A program made the position numbers and the translations under genes. This document shows positions 52,108-60,937 of a stretch of DNA of 64,000 nucleotides, one piece after another. The notes under the pieces were generated by a model. It did no database searches. It was not told where the DNA came from and worked only from the letters and a program-made list of their open reading frames with translations. Origin of the DNA: CAZCZU01 sp964503475 (GTDB lineage Bacteria; Pseudomonadota; Zetaproteobacteria; Mariprofundales; Mariprofundaceae); NCBI GenBank assembly GCA_964503475.1, contig CAZCZU010000001.1, positions 69,523 to 133,522 of the forward strand, read 5' to 3'. Each line of letters begins with the position of its first letter. Within the stretch, counting starts at the first letter, position 1.

Positions 52108-52827
52108 ATGCGCATACTCCTGTTTCCGCTTCTGCTTCTCGCCGCATCGGCGGCCTATGCCGGCGACGCCCCGGAAGGAACACGGGTCAATCTCTCTGCC
52201 CAGTCCGAACAGCTTCTCGCCAATGACGAAGTGGTGGCGGAGTTCCGCATCGAGGCGAGCGGCAAGATGCCGCAGAAGCTGCAAAGCCATGTGAACCGAA
52301 TCAGTCAGGCCATATCGGCGCGCATGCAGCGGGAGAGGGGCGTCAAGCTGACCACCACCGGACGACGGATGGACCCGGTCTGGCGCTATGAAAGCAGCAG
52401 CCGCAAAAGGGTACGGGACGGATGGCATCTGGTGCAGAGCCTGCGCATTACCAGCAGCAATCTTGATGCGGTACCGAATTGGCTCGATGAGGTCGAGAAT
52501 GCCGGTGCGCATATGCAGTCGCTGGCATTCCGGGTGTCGCATGAGTCCGCCAGCAAGGCGCAGGAGACGCTGCGCATGCAGGCAATCGACAGCTTTCGCC
52601 AGCGCGCTACGGCAACGGCCAGGGCCCTTGGCGCCACATCCTTTCAAATCCTGCATCTGAATACCGATATCCGAATGCCGGTTCCGATGCGTCGCAGCAT
52701 GGCGGTGATGGCGATGGCAGAAGCCAAGTCGGCTCCGGCGCCGGCACTGGAGGCCGGGGAGAGCCGGATCAGTGTCAGTGTATCGGGCGAGATTCTGCTG
52801 CCACGACAGGATTACCCGGTAAAATAG
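52108..52827 (+). CDS. SIMPL-domain (DUF541) secreted protein
   Basis: 239 residues with a signal peptide ending AYAGD. The mature part is a SIMPL domain: an N-terminal strand set (RVNLSAQSEQLLANDEVVAE), alternating beta-alpha units (DGWHLVQSLRITSSNLDAVP), and the family C-terminus VSVSGEILL. Members are periplasmic or outer-membrane proteins of poorly known role; in some organisms linked to oxidative stress. ATG 52108 is preferred to a longer frame from 52042. Its 3' end overlaps ogt by 53 bp on the opposite strand. Confidence 0.82.
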   Translation: MRILLFPLLLLAASAAYAGDAPEGTRVNLSAQSEQLLANDEVVAEFRIEASGKMPQKLQSHVNRISQAISARMQRERGVKLTTTGRRMDPVWRYESSSRKRVRDGWHLVQSLRITSSNLDAVPNWLDEVENAGAHMQSLAFRVSHESASKAQETLRMQAIDSFRQRATATARALGATSFQILHLNTDIRMPVPMRRSMAVMAMAEAKSAPAPALEAGESRISVSVSGEILLPRQDYPVK

Positions 52828-53263
52828 CGCCTTCAAAGGCAAGCAGCTTTCGTTTCCACTCCGCGCCTCCGCTGAATCCGCCGGGGCCATTGGCGGCCAC
52901 GACACGATGACAGGGAATCAGGATCGGCAATGGATTGGCCGCCAGTGCCTGACCAGCAGCACGCGGGGTGGTATGCAACAGATGAGCAATCTCACCGTAG
53001 GTACGTACCTCACCGGCCGGTATGGCCAGCAGCACCTGGCGCAGGCGCGTCTGGAACGGCGTGCGAGGCATGGCCAGTGGCACCTTCGGCAGCAGGTGAC
53101 CGCTGAAGTAGGCGCGTAGCCAGATCGCGGTCGGGTGATCCGGTGAACAGAATGGCGCATCCACGGCGTGCAGCAGCACGCGGGTACAACGGTTGCCATC
53201 CAGCTCAAGGCCGATGCAGCCGAGGGGCGATTCGTAGCGGAACAGTTGCGACCGGGCAGACAT
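52775..53263 (-). CDS. ogt: Methylated-DNA-protein-cysteine methyltransferase
   Basis: Suicide repair of O6-methylguanine. 162 residues, no AraC/Ada extra domain. Active site IPCHRVVAANGPGGFSGG (about 124-141), arginine finger block GEVRTYGEIAHLL (about 90-102), AAGQALAANPLPILIP. ATG 53263 is chosen; the frame runs on upstream without a ribosome site. Convergent overlap with the SIMPL gene. Confidence 0.93.
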   Translation of the reverse strand: MSARSQLFRYESPLGCIGLELDGNRCTRVLLHAVDAPFCSPDHPTAIWLRAYFSGHLLPKVPLAMPRTPFQTRLRQVLLAIPAGEVRTYGEIAHLLHTTPRAAGQALAANPLPILIPCHRVVAANGPGGFSGGAEWKRKLLAFEGAILPGNPVVAAESRPIH

Positions 53264-53355
53264 AAAAAAGCAGTATAGACCATCGTCCGGCGGATGTTGC
53301 ACTATGCGTCGACCATGAAGGTATCCATGCACGAGCCAGATGGCGGGAAAGACTA

Positions 53356-53766
53356 ATGCTCTGGTCATTGTTTTTTTCCGCTCTGATTTCATCCACCCTT
53401 TTGCCGGGCGGTTCCGAGGGCGTGCTGCTCTACGCCCTGCACGAGGGCGCAGATCCCCTGTTACTGATTACGGTTGCAACGGCAGGCAATGTGCTGGGCA
53501 GCGTTATTACCTATGGTATGGGTCGCCTGGGCAATGAGGCGGTGCACCGGCGCTGGCTGCGCATGGGAGAAGCGGAGGTCACGCGGGCGGAGCGATGGTT
53601 CGGCCGCTACGGTCAGCCGGCCCTGCTGCTGGCCTGGTTGCCGGTTGTCGGCGATCCGCTCTGCCTGGTGGCGGGACTGCTGCGCAGTGCATTGCCCTGG
53701 TTCCTGGTGCTGGTGACGATCGGCAAGCTGGGGCGCTATGCCTTTCTGGTCTGGGTCGCCGGCTGA
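53356..53766 (+). CDS. yqaA: YqaA/DedA-type small membrane protein
   Basis: 136 residues with about four helices, VTT/SNARE-associated family (YqaA branch): LLPGGSEGVLLYALHEGAD (about 15-33), TVATAGNVLGSVITYGMGR (about 39-57), RYGQPALLLAWLPVVGDPLCLVAG (about 84-107, quoted in part as LLAWLPVVGDPLCLVAG). Possible lipid scramblase or flippase role by family. Ribosome site weak (GGGAAAGACTA). Confidence 0.85.
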   Translation: MLWSLFFSALISSTLLPGGSEGVLLYALHEGADPLLLITVATAGNVLGSVITYGMGRLGNEAVHRRWLRMGEAEVTRAERWFGRYGQPALLLAWLPVVGDPLCLVAGLLRSALPWFLVLVTIGKLGRYAFLVWVAG

Positions 53767-53773
53767 TACCGGC

Positions 53774-54340
53774 TCAGAACTGCATGGTGCGATTCATCTC
53801 CGTCTGCATCAGATCCGGCATCAGCGCGAACAGCAGCACAATCAGGGCGACAAACGAAAGCACGAGCACCAGCAGCGGCACCAGAATGATCATGATGGCC
53901 GTACCCTCCTTAACCTCGACACGGGCCACGAGCGCCAGCCAGTTCAGGTAGAGGTTCCAGATCGAGGCGATGAAGCCGAGCAGGGGCACAAAGCTGAACA
54001 GCATGGGCACGGAGGCATAGGTCGCGAGTTGAAAGGCGTTGACCGTATCAAGCTGGCGGTCGGTAAAGGTGCGCACAGCCCAGGCAAGGTAGGCGGCCCA
54101 GGCCCACATCGACAGAAGCATAAACAACCAGATAAACGGCAATATAAAAAGGATCATGAAACCGCTGAACGGCGCACCGAGCAGGGTGCCAATCAACGTG
54201 ATCAGGGTCAGCAATACGATATTGGCGCTGTAGTTGCCGGTTGCAGGCATGGCCGAGAAAAAGGCGCGGGGACGGCTCAAAACCGCTTTCAAGGCGGGCA
54301 TAAGTGTGGCACCGACGCGGCCAGGTTCGAAGTATGTCAT
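53774..54340 (-). CDS. Yip1-family membrane protein
   Basis: 188 residues with five predicted TM helices and the layout of Yip1/YIF1-domain proteins: a short cytoplasmic start with KAVLSRPRAFFSAMP (the P-x-x-F block), then helices, and LLGFIASIWNLYLNWLALVA (about 130-149), the typical W-x-L segment. Bacterial Yip1 proteins have no settled role. Convergent with yqaA, 7 bp apart. Confidence 0.82.
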   Translation of the reverse strand: MTYFEPGRVGATLMPALKAVLSRPRAFFSAMPATGNYSANIVLLTLITLIGTLLGAPFSGFMILFILPFIWLFMLLSMWAWAAYLAWAVRTFTDRQLDTVNAFQLATYASVPMLFSFVPLLGFIASIWNLYLNWLALVARVEVKEGTAIMIILVPLLVLVLSFVALIVLLFALMPDLMQTEMNRTMQF

Positions 54341-54440
54341 CGTATCACCCCGGATTCACAGTGGTCGTCGTACAAGCATTGGCCGTTCAGGGGAAAGTTG
54401 CAAGTGGATGCCATACAACGGCCATGCATGGACAGGGACG

Positions 54441-55382
54441 TCAGCTGACGATGCCAAGCCAGACCGGCAGGGTCAGCAGGGCCAGGGCGGTCGAAAGGGT
54501 CACGGCTTCGGCATAGAGAGCGGCATCGAGCTTGAAACGGTCGCAAATGACCAGGCCCAGCACCATGGTCGGCATTGCGCCCTCGATGATGGCCGGAGCA
54601 AGCAGCCGTTCCGGCATGCCGACACCGATCGCGGTCACCCACGCGATCAGGGGCATCAGGATCAGCTGGATCACCAGCAATGGAAAGAGCACCGGGATAC
54701 GGCCGGCCCAGCCTGACTGCCAGCGCAGAGCCATGCCGACGGACAACAGCATCAGGGGAACGACGGCCGAACCGAGCGTGGCCAGCCCCTCATCCAGCCA
54801 GGAGGGCTGGCGGATCTGCAGGCCACTGAGAAGAAGGCCGGCAACGGCTGCCCATACGGCCGGAACGCGCAGCACATCGAGAAACGGGCGTGCATCCTGG
54901 CCGCCGCTGCCATAGTGACGGGCCAGCAGAATACCGACCGTGAACAGCAGGGGGGTGCTGGCCAGCAGGTCGAAGTGAATGGCCACCATCTGGGCCCATG
55001 GGCCGAACGCCTGGGTCAGCACGGGCAGGCCGAGATAGGTGAAGTTGCCGAAGGCACAGGCGAGAAGCAGGGCGCCGATGGCACGGTTGGCGTGCTGATG
55101 CGAGCCCATGAAGGCGCGGATCAGCCAGCCATTGCCGTAAACCAGGACGCCGGCCAGCAACGACAGCAGGACCGACACGGCCGCAACCAGCGGAATGCGC
55201 ACCGAATTGAGATCGACCGGTGTCTGCCAAAGCACATGCAGGACCAGGGCGGGGAGAAAAATCTGGTAGACGGCCTGGGCGAGGTGGCCGCGAATGATGT
55301 CGGCTGATTTGCCACCGAGGAAGAGGCGCCAGAGAAGGCCGGCGAGAATAATGGCAGCCATGCCGAGCAGGACGGAAAACAT
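54441..55382 (-). CDS. Auxin-efflux-carrier family transporter
   Basis: 313 residues, ten predicted TM helices of the AEC/BART fold. Characteristic: YQIFLPALVLHVLWQTP (about 39-55, with the LPAL motif), ALLLACAFGNFTYLGLPVL (about 104-122, the GN-x-G/LP motif), VLRVPAVWAAVAGLLLSGLQI (about 170-190, quoted as RVPAVWAAVAGLLL). Members export malate, other organic anions or unknown substrates. No neighbouring operon partner; divergent from clcA by 82 bp. Confidence 0.87.
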   Translation of the reverse strand: MFSVLLGMAAIILAGLLWRLFLGGKSADIIRGHLAQAVYQIFLPALVLHVLWQTPVDLNSVRIPLVAAVSVLLSLLAGVLVYGNGWLIRAFMGSHQHANRAIGALLLACAFGNFTYLGLPVLTQAFGPWAQMVAIHFDLLASTPLLFTVGILLARHYGSGGQDARPFLDVLRVPAVWAAVAGLLLSGLQIRQPSWLDEGLATLGSAVVPLMLLSVGMALRWQSGWAGRIPVLFPLLVIQLILMPLIAWVTAIGVGMPERLLAPAIIEGAMPTMVLGLVICDRFKLDAALYAEAVTLSTALALLTLPVWLGIVS

Positions 55383-55464
55383 GGGCGCAGCCTAACAGAT
55401 GCAATAGCTGCTAACATAAGTTCTTCGCGTTACCATCGGCGCTTCGCAAGGAGCAGAGATCGAC

Positions 55465-57261
55465 ATGGCCACTCCGAAACATATCTTCCGGCACGCGCTT
55501 CACTGGCTAAAGGGGAACGAACCCCTTTACCTGGGCTTGCTGTCGCTGCTGGTCGGGGTGCTGGCCGGATACGGCGCCCTTTTTCTGCGCTTTGGTATCG
55601 AGTGGGTGGCCGAGTTGTGGACCGGCGAGCGTGCCTGGTCGATGGCACTGCACTCGATTCCATGGTGGCTGTTCATCGTTGCACCTGTCAGCGGCGGTCT
55701 GCTGGTCGGCTGGATCAACAATCGCTGGTTGCCGGCCGATGAGGCGCGCGTGATCCCCGGTGTGATCGAGGCACTTTCCGAGCGCGGTGGCCATATCACG
55801 GCCCGCAAGGCAGCCGGCGAAGCGATCAGCAACATCGTATCGGTGGGCAGTGGCGCCAGTATGGGGCGTGAGGCACCGACCGTGGCCCTGGGCTCGGCGC
55901 TGGCCTCATTGCTTTCACAAAAGCTGGGCCTGACCGAGAAGCAGATGCGCACCATGATCGGCTGTGGCGTGGCCGCCGGCATCGCCGCATCCTTTAACGC
56001 ACCGATCGCCGGCGTGCTTTTCGCCCTTGAGGTAATCCTGACCGATTATGCCATCGCCACCTTTACGCCGATCGTACTTTCGGCCGTGGTGGCGACCATC
56101 ATTACCCGGGCCGAACTGGGTAATTTCCCGGTGTTCACCATCCCCGATTTTCGCCTGGTTTCGTCATGGGAGATTCCTGCCTATGTCGGCCTGGGCATTT
56201 TCTGCGGTCTGATCTCCGTCGGTATCGTGCGCAGCCTGCCGCTTGCCCGTAACCTCTTCGAACGGCATGTGCCGAATCCGGTCTACCGCCCGGCCGTGGC
56301 CGGGCTGCTGCTTGGTTGCGGTGCACTGGTGATTCCGGAAATCATGTCGATCGGCTACGGCACGGTCGACCAGATGCTGCTGGAGCGTATCAAGCCGGAG
56401 ATTCTCGGCACGGCCCTGCCGCTGTTTCTGTTTCTCGGGGTGTTGCTGCTGGCCAAGGCGGTGACCAGCGTGCTCTGCTCCGGTGGCGGTTTCGGTGGCG
56501 GCATGATCGGGCCATCGCTGTTTATCGGCGCCACGGCCGGCGCCCTCTTCGGCGGGGTGGCACACGATATCTTCCCGGCCTATTCCGAGACCTACGGCGC
56601 CTACACGCTGGTGGCCTGCGGGGCTTTGCTCGCCGCAACCCTGCAGGCACCGATGAGCACCATTCTGATGGTGTTCGAACTCTCCGGCGATTATCACATC
56701 ATGGTGCCGCTGATGGCAGCCTGCGTGGTGGCGGCACTGGTCAAACGCGCCTTCGGTCGCGAGTCGGTGATTACGGAGTCGCTGGAGGAGCGTGGCATCG
56801 AGACCGGCTGGGAGCTGGAACGCTCCTGGATGCGGGCCGTGCCGGTGCGCCGTATTCCGTGGCGTTCGGTGCCGAGCATCGATGCGGCTGCACCGCTCGA
56901 GGAGCTGAAACGGGTATATGTATCCTCCGGCAAGGGCTGCGTGCAGGTGGTCGATGAGGAGGGAGACATGGTCGGCATTGTCACCTTCGACGATCTGAAG
57001 GAGCACCTGCTGGTCGAGACGGAGGATTCGGATGTCGTGGCCGCCGACGTGGCCAATCGCAAGGTGCGCACCATCTCCGAGAGCGGCAGCCTGCTCGATG
57101 CCATCCGTGTGCTCGACCGGGAAAGCTTCGAGCAGATGCCGGTGGTGGCGCGCGACAACCCGCACAAGGTGCTGGGTATCCTCTCCCGAAATGCTGTCTT
57201 CTCGACCTACCACAAGATGATCGTCAAACATGGCGAGCGCTCGGACGATACGCATGTGTGA
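55465..57261 (+). CDS. ClC-family chloride channel/antiporter with CBS pair
   Basis: 598 residues. ClC core (about 20-430) with the filter motifs GSGASMGREAPTVALG (gating Glu in GREAP, about 132-147; the consensus GREGP has Ala for Gly here) and GGGFGGGMIGPSLFIGA (about 341-357), plus an N-helix tyrosine region. A cytoplasmic C-terminus (about 465-590) forms two CBS modules (YVSSGKGCVQVVDEEGDMVGIVTFDDL; quoted in part as VVDEEGDMVGIVTFDDL) that may bind adenine nucleotides. Retained gating Glu argues for antiport or gated channel. Its stop is 4 bp before the tandem repeat. Confidence 0.93.
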   Translation: MATPKHIFRHALHWLKGNEPLYLGLLSLLVGVLAGYGALFLRFGIEWVAELWTGERAWSMALHSIPWWLFIVAPVSGGLLVGWINNRWLPADEARVIPGVIEALSERGGHITARKAAGEAISNIVSVGSGASMGREAPTVALGSALASLLSQKLGLTEKQMRTMIGCGVAAGIAASFNAPIAGVLFALEVILTDYAIATFTPIVLSAVVATIITRAELGNFPVFTIPDFRLVSSWEIPAYVGLGIFCGLISVGIVRSLPLARNLFERHVPNPVYRPAVAGLLLGCGALVIPEIMSIGYGTVDQMLLERIKPEILGTALPLFLFLGVLLLAKAVTSVLCSGGGFGGGMIGPSLFIGATAGALFGGVAHDIFPAYSETYGAYTLVACGALLAATLQAPMSTILMVFELSGDYHIMVPLMAACVVAALVKRAFGRESVITESLEERGIETGWELERSWMRAVPVRRIPWRSVPSIDAAAPLEELKRVYVSSGKGCVQVVDEEGDMVGIVTFDDLKEHLLVETEDSDVVAADVANRKVRTISESGSLLDAIRVLDRESFEQMPVVARDNPHKVLGILSRNAVFSTYHKMIVKHGERSDDTHV

Positions 57262-57265
57262 TTTT

Positions 57266-57625
57266 GTGGATACGGCTTCAGGCATCTTGCCCTCAGCCTT
57301 TGACCGCTTCGCAAGCGCGCGGGCTTGCTTCGCTCACTGGCTCGCCCGCTCGCCAGCCACCCATCCATGGGTGGAGCAGGGTGTGGATACGGCTTCAGGC
57401 GTCCTGCCCTCAGCCTTTGACCGCTTCGCAAGCGCGCGGGCTTGCTTCGCTCACTGGCTNNNNNNNNNNNNNNNNNNNNNNNNNNNNNNNNNNNNNNNNN
57501 NNNNNNNNNNNNNNNNNNNNNNNNNNNNNNNNNNNNNNNNNNNNNNNNNNNNNNNNNNNCGCCCGCTCGCCAGCCACCCATCCATGGGTGGAGCAGGGTG
57601 TGGATATGGCTTCGGGCGTGACTCG
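57266..57625. repeat. 117-bp tandem repeat (minisatellite), interrupted by a gap
   Basis: Unit GTGGATACGGCTTCAGGC... starts at 57266 and again at 57383, 117 bp apart (39 codons, so every frame is kept). Differences between units are few. Each unit contains a CCACCCA/TGGGTGG hairpin with loop TCCA (near 57357-57374) and a GCTTCGCAAGC palindrome. A third, divergent end is seen from 57560 to about 57625. Open frames cross it on both strands and are repeat artefacts. Confidence 0.9.
57460..57559. other. Assembly gap, 100 N
   Basis: Exactly 100 N inside the tandem repeat: a placeholder of unknown true length, meaning the number of 117-bp units is not known. Confidence 0.99.
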
Positions 57626-57660
57626 GGCCATCCATCCGTGGGTGGAAGGGGAGGTTGCCG

Positions 57661-59751
57661 TTGTTTGAACTGAATGAGGCGCAACAGCAGGCGGTGGAAG
57701 CCGGAGGCGGGCCGCAGCTGATCCTGGCCGGCGCCGGCTCGGGCAAGACGCGTACCATCGTGCACCGGATTGGCCATCTTATTGCCCGGCGCGGCATCGC
57801 ACCGCATCGCATTCTGGCCGTCACCTTCACCAACAAGGCGGCGGCGGAACTGAAGGAGCGCCTCTCCAACCTGATCGGTGACGATGGCGGTGGTGTCATC
57901 TCCGGCACCTTTCACGCCATATCGCTGCGCTTTCTGCGCCGTTATGCCGAGCGGCTGGGCTACCCGCGTGCCTTTCAGGTGATCGATGCCGACGACCAGA
58001 AGACACTGGTCAAACGACTGCTCAAGGGGCGCAACATCGCCAGCGATCGTCTGCACCCCTCCTACCTGATGAACTGGATCGAGCACTGCAAGCATGCCGG
58101 GATGATGCCGGATGCGGCACCGCAGCAGATGTGGAGCGGCATCGACCTGCGCGAGCTCTATGCCACCTATCAGCAGGAGCTGCGCAAGCTTGAGCGCATG
58201 GATTTCTCCGACCTGATTCTCAACTGCGTGCGCCTGTTGCGCGATGAGCCCGATATCGCGGCAGCCATGCGCGCCCGCTTCGATCATGTACTGGTGGACG
58301 AGTATCAGGATACCAATCCGGTGCAGCACGAATGGCTGACCCTGCTCTGTTCTGAGCATCGCAACCTTACCGTGGTCGGCGACGACGATCAGAGCATCTA
58401 CGGCTGGCGCGGTGCGGATGTGCGCCACATTCTCGATTTCGAACGCCTCTGGCACGGGGCCGGCATCCACCGGCTGGAGGAGAACTACCGCTCCCAGGCC
58501 GCCATCCTGACGCTTGCCAATGCCGTGATCGGCGACAACGAGGATCGCCACGAAAAGCGACTGCGCGCCACACGTGCGGCGGGCGAGGTGCCGGCCTGGC
58601 TGGTCTGCAATGACGAGTACGACGAGGCGCGCCGCATCGTCGATTTTCTCGATACCCGCTACCGGGCCGGAGTGCCGCTCACCGAAATGGCCGTGCTCTA
58701 CCGCTCCAATCGTCAGTCGCTGCCGGTGGAGCAGTTGCTGCGCGAGAAGAACATTCCCTACCGCATTATCGGCGGCGTCGGTTTCTTCGAGCGTATGGAG
58801 ATCAAGGATGCCCTGGCCTACTGGGCCCTGCTGAATCGATGTGCCGATGCCATGCACCTGCTGCGTATCGCCAACAAGCCGCGGCGCGGTATCGGAGCGA
58901 AGGGGCAGGAGCAGTTGGCGGTACAACTGGCCGATTCGGGCCTGCGCGCTGCCGACTGGCTCGATCTGGTGGCCGAAGATGGCGCGGCCGGTCCTGCCAA
59001 AAAGCTGCAGCCCTTGGCCAGACTGATTGCCGGCCTGCGCAGCGAGATCGATGCCATGCCCGATCGTGGTCTGATGCGCCTGCTGGAGGAGAGCGGTTAC
59101 CTGGAGAGCCTGAAAGCGCTGGGCGAACTGGAGGCGGAGTCGCGCACGGAGAATATCGTCACCTTGCAGGGATATATCGAAATGACCATGGCCGAAGAGG
59201 CGACGCCGGTCGATTTCATGGATCGCGCAGCCCTGCTGCAGAGCGAGGATGAGGATAAGGATGTGCCGGACGATGCCGTCTTGCTGATGAGCCTGCACCG
59301 GGCCAAGGGGCTGGAGTTCGATACGGTCGCACTGGCCGGGGTCGAAGAGGGGCTTTTACCGCATCAGCGTGCCCTGGACGAGGGCGAGGCGGGGATCGCC
59401 GAGGAGCGGCGCCTGCTCTATGTCGGCATTACCCGGGCCCGCAACGAACTGCTGCTCACCTCGGCCCGGGTGCGGCGCGTCTTCGGCGATATGACCTATC
59501 CGATGCCGAGCCGCTTCATTGCCAATCTCGATGGCGATGTGCTGCAACGTGACCAGGGCATGGCGGTCGCGGCCCCCGCGAGCGGGCATGGCGAACTCGA
59601 TATCGGCGCCAGTGTGCGCCATCCCACCTTCGGGGATGGTGTCATTCTCGGCATGGAGGGGAGCGGCGATGCCATACGTGTGACCGTTCAGTTCAGCCAG
59701 GCCGGTACCAAGCGCCTGATGCTGAAGTATGCGGCACTCGAGCCGGCCTGA
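57661..59751 (+). CDS. uvrD: UvrD/PcrA-type DNA helicase
   Basis: Superfamily 1A 3'-5' helicase in nucleotide excision and mismatch repair. 696 residues. ELNEAQQQAVEAGGGPQLIL, motif I AGAGSGKTRTIV, motif Ia TFTNKAA, motif II VLVDEYQDTNPVQ (about 216), motif III VGDDDQSIYGWRGA, motif IV ENYRS, motif VI YVGITRARNEL, and a C-terminal Tudor-like patch VRHPTFGDGVILGMEG. GGGGAGG at 57648-57654 fits TTG 57661 (spacing 6) better than the in-frame TTG 57655, so I take the former. Confidence 0.94.
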   Translation: MFELNEAQQQAVEAGGGPQLILAGAGSGKTRTIVHRIGHLIARRGIAPHRILAVTFTNKAAAELKERLSNLIGDDGGGVISGTFHAISLRFLRRYAERLGYPRAFQVIDADDQKTLVKRLLKGRNIASDRLHPSYLMNWIEHCKHAGMMPDAAPQQMWSGIDLRELYATYQQELRKLERMDFSDLILNCVRLLRDEPDIAAAMRARFDHVLVDEYQDTNPVQHEWLTLLCSEHRNLTVVGDDDQSIYGWRGADVRHILDFERLWHGAGIHRLEENYRSQAAILTLANAVIGDNEDRHEKRLRATRAAGEVPAWLVCNDEYDEARRIVDFLDTRYRAGVPLTEMAVLYRSNRQSLPVEQLLREKNIPYRIIGGVGFFERMEIKDALAYWALLNRCADAMHLLRIANKPRRGIGAKGQEQLAVQLADSGLRAADWLDLVAEDGAAGPAKKLQPLARLIAGLRSEIDAMPDRGLMRLLEESGYLESLKALGELEAESRTENIVTLQGYIEMTMAEEATPVDFMDRAALLQSEDEDKDVPDDAVLLMSLHRAKGLEFDTVALAGVEEGLLPHQRALDEGEAGIAEERRLLYVGITRARNELLLTSARVRRVFGDMTYPMPSRFIANLDGDVLQRDQGMAVAAPASGHGELDIGASVRHPTFGDGVILGMEGSGDAIRVTVQFSQAGTKRLMLKYAALEPA

Positions 59752-59795
59752 ATCCATACCGGCCTGTTGGACCGACCATGAAAGAGGAGACCTCG

Positions 59796-60140
59796 ATGAG
59801 TTATACCATTTATCACAACCCGCGCTGCTCGAAATCGCGCCAGACGTTGACGCTGATGCAGGAGAAGGGGGTTGAGCCTGAAATCGTCGAATACCTGAAG
59901 ACGCCGCCGACGGCTGCGGAGCTTGCCCGTATCCTCGATATGCTCGGCATGGAGCCGGAGGCACTGATGCGCAAGGGCGAGGCGGAGTACAAGGAGCATA
60001 TCAAGGGGCGGGAGCTGAGCCGCGACGAGGCGATCGCGCTGATGGTGCAGTATCCCAAGGTGATCGAGCGCCCGATCGTGATCCATGGCGACAAGGCCGT
60101 GCTGGGGCGCCCGCCGGAGAATGTGCTCGCTCTGCTTTGA
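59796..60140 (+). CDS. arsC: ArsC/Spx-family arsenate reductase
   Basis: 114 residues of the glutaredoxin-linked ArsC family. HNPRCSKSRQTL (about 7-18) holds the catalytic Cys; the arginines of the active site sit in ERPIVIHGDKAVLGRPPE (about 89-106), and YLKTPPTAAELARIL is the usual linker helix. ATG 59796 has GAGGAGACCTCG upstream; a start 18 nt earlier has no site. Without an ars operon (no arsR or arsB nearby) it might reduce arsenate or act in another redox reaction. Followed by a terminator. Confidence 0.9.
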   Translation: MSYTIYHNPRCSKSRQTLTLMQEKGVEPEIVEYLKTPPTAAELARILDMLGMEPEALMRKGEAEYKEHIKGRELSRDEAIALMVQYPKVIERPIVIHGDKAVLGRPPENVLALL

Positions 60141-60171
60141 TAGCTTGCCCGCAGGCACACGGATATAAAAG

Positions 60172-60199
60172 AAAAGGGCCGGCAATTGCCGGCCCTTGT
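60172..60199. terminator. Bidirectional terminator between arsC and the OmpA-like gene
   Basis: AAGGGCCGGC, AATT loop, GCCGGCCCTT (60174-60197), preceded by AAAAGAAA. Serves convergent genes. Confidence 0.85.
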
Positions 60200-60236
60200 C
60201 GTTGATCGCTTCTCATCTGCCCGATACGACGCCCGG

Positions 60237-60851
60237 TCAGTTCACCTCTTCGATGAAGAGTTCGATGCGGCGGTTCTTGGCCCGTCCCTTTTCGGTCAGG
60301 TTGCTGGCCACCGGCTGGGTAGCGGCACTGCCCTCGATGTGCAGTCGCTCCGGCTTGATATCGGCACCCCAGACAAAGTAGCGGGCCACGGCCGCAGCAC
60401 GGGCGGCGGAGAGGTCCCAGTTGTCGGCATACTTGTCGCGCAGCTCCAGCCCGATCGGCAGTGCGTCGGTGTGGCCGACAATACGGATACGGGTGTTGGC
60501 CGGCATACGGTGGAAGGTCTTGGCAAACTTGGCCAGGCGATCGCGGCCGGCACGCGAGATGGCATTGGAACCGCTGTCGAACAGCAGCTGCTCCTGCAGC
60601 GTAACCTTGGCGGAAGTGTCGGAAACCTGTTCGACGGTCGCCGTGTTGTCTTGAATCTCCTGGCGCATATCGCCTTTCACGGCGTGCATCGCCTCCTTGA
60701 TGGAGCGAATCTCCTGCTTCAGCTCCTGATCGGTCTGCTTAAGCTGCTTGATCTCGCCAGGTGTATTGTGCACCACATCGTAGTGCTGCTTGCTGACCGG
60801 CATACAGGCCGAAATCAGTGCAGTCATTGCAACAGCCAGGAAAATTCTCAT
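60237..60851 (-). CDS. OmpA/Pal-type lipoprotein with coiled coil
   Basis: 204 residues from ATG 60851, with AGGGAGGACGGC before it (an upstream frame extends to 61097 but lacks support). Lipobox ISAC (Cys16). Residues about 32-90 form a coiled coil (KQLKQTDQELKQEIRSIKEA), then an OmpA-like peptidoglycan-binding domain (about 92-204): LFDSGSNAISRAGRDRL, RIVGHTDALPI, NWDLSAARAAAVARYF, GRAKNRRIELFIEE. The TD and NRR residues that bind diaminopimelate are present. Probably anchors the envelope to peptidoglycan; resembles MotB-like or Pal-like stabilisers. Confidence 0.9.
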   Translation of the reverse strand: MRIFLAVAMTALISACMPVSKQHYDVVHNTPGEIKQLKQTDQELKQEIRSIKEAMHAVKGDMRQEIQDNTATVEQVSDTSAKVTLQEQLLFDSGSNAISRAGRDRLAKFAKTFHRMPANTRIRIVGHTDALPIGLELRDKYADNWDLSAARAAAVARYFVWGADIKPERLHIEGSAATQPVASNLTEKGRAKNRRIELFIEEVN

Positions 60852-60937
60852 GCCGTCCTCCCTGCATGCATCATGCACGCCATTCACTCCATTGTTATCA
60901 CCGGATGCGCCAATGCGCAAGCGCAGCGTATCCTGCC

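Noticed and set aside
57230..57673. Several ORFs across the 117-bp repeat on both strands
   Set aside because: A 117-bp period keeps all frames open, and the N run is translated as X; no ribosome site or product.
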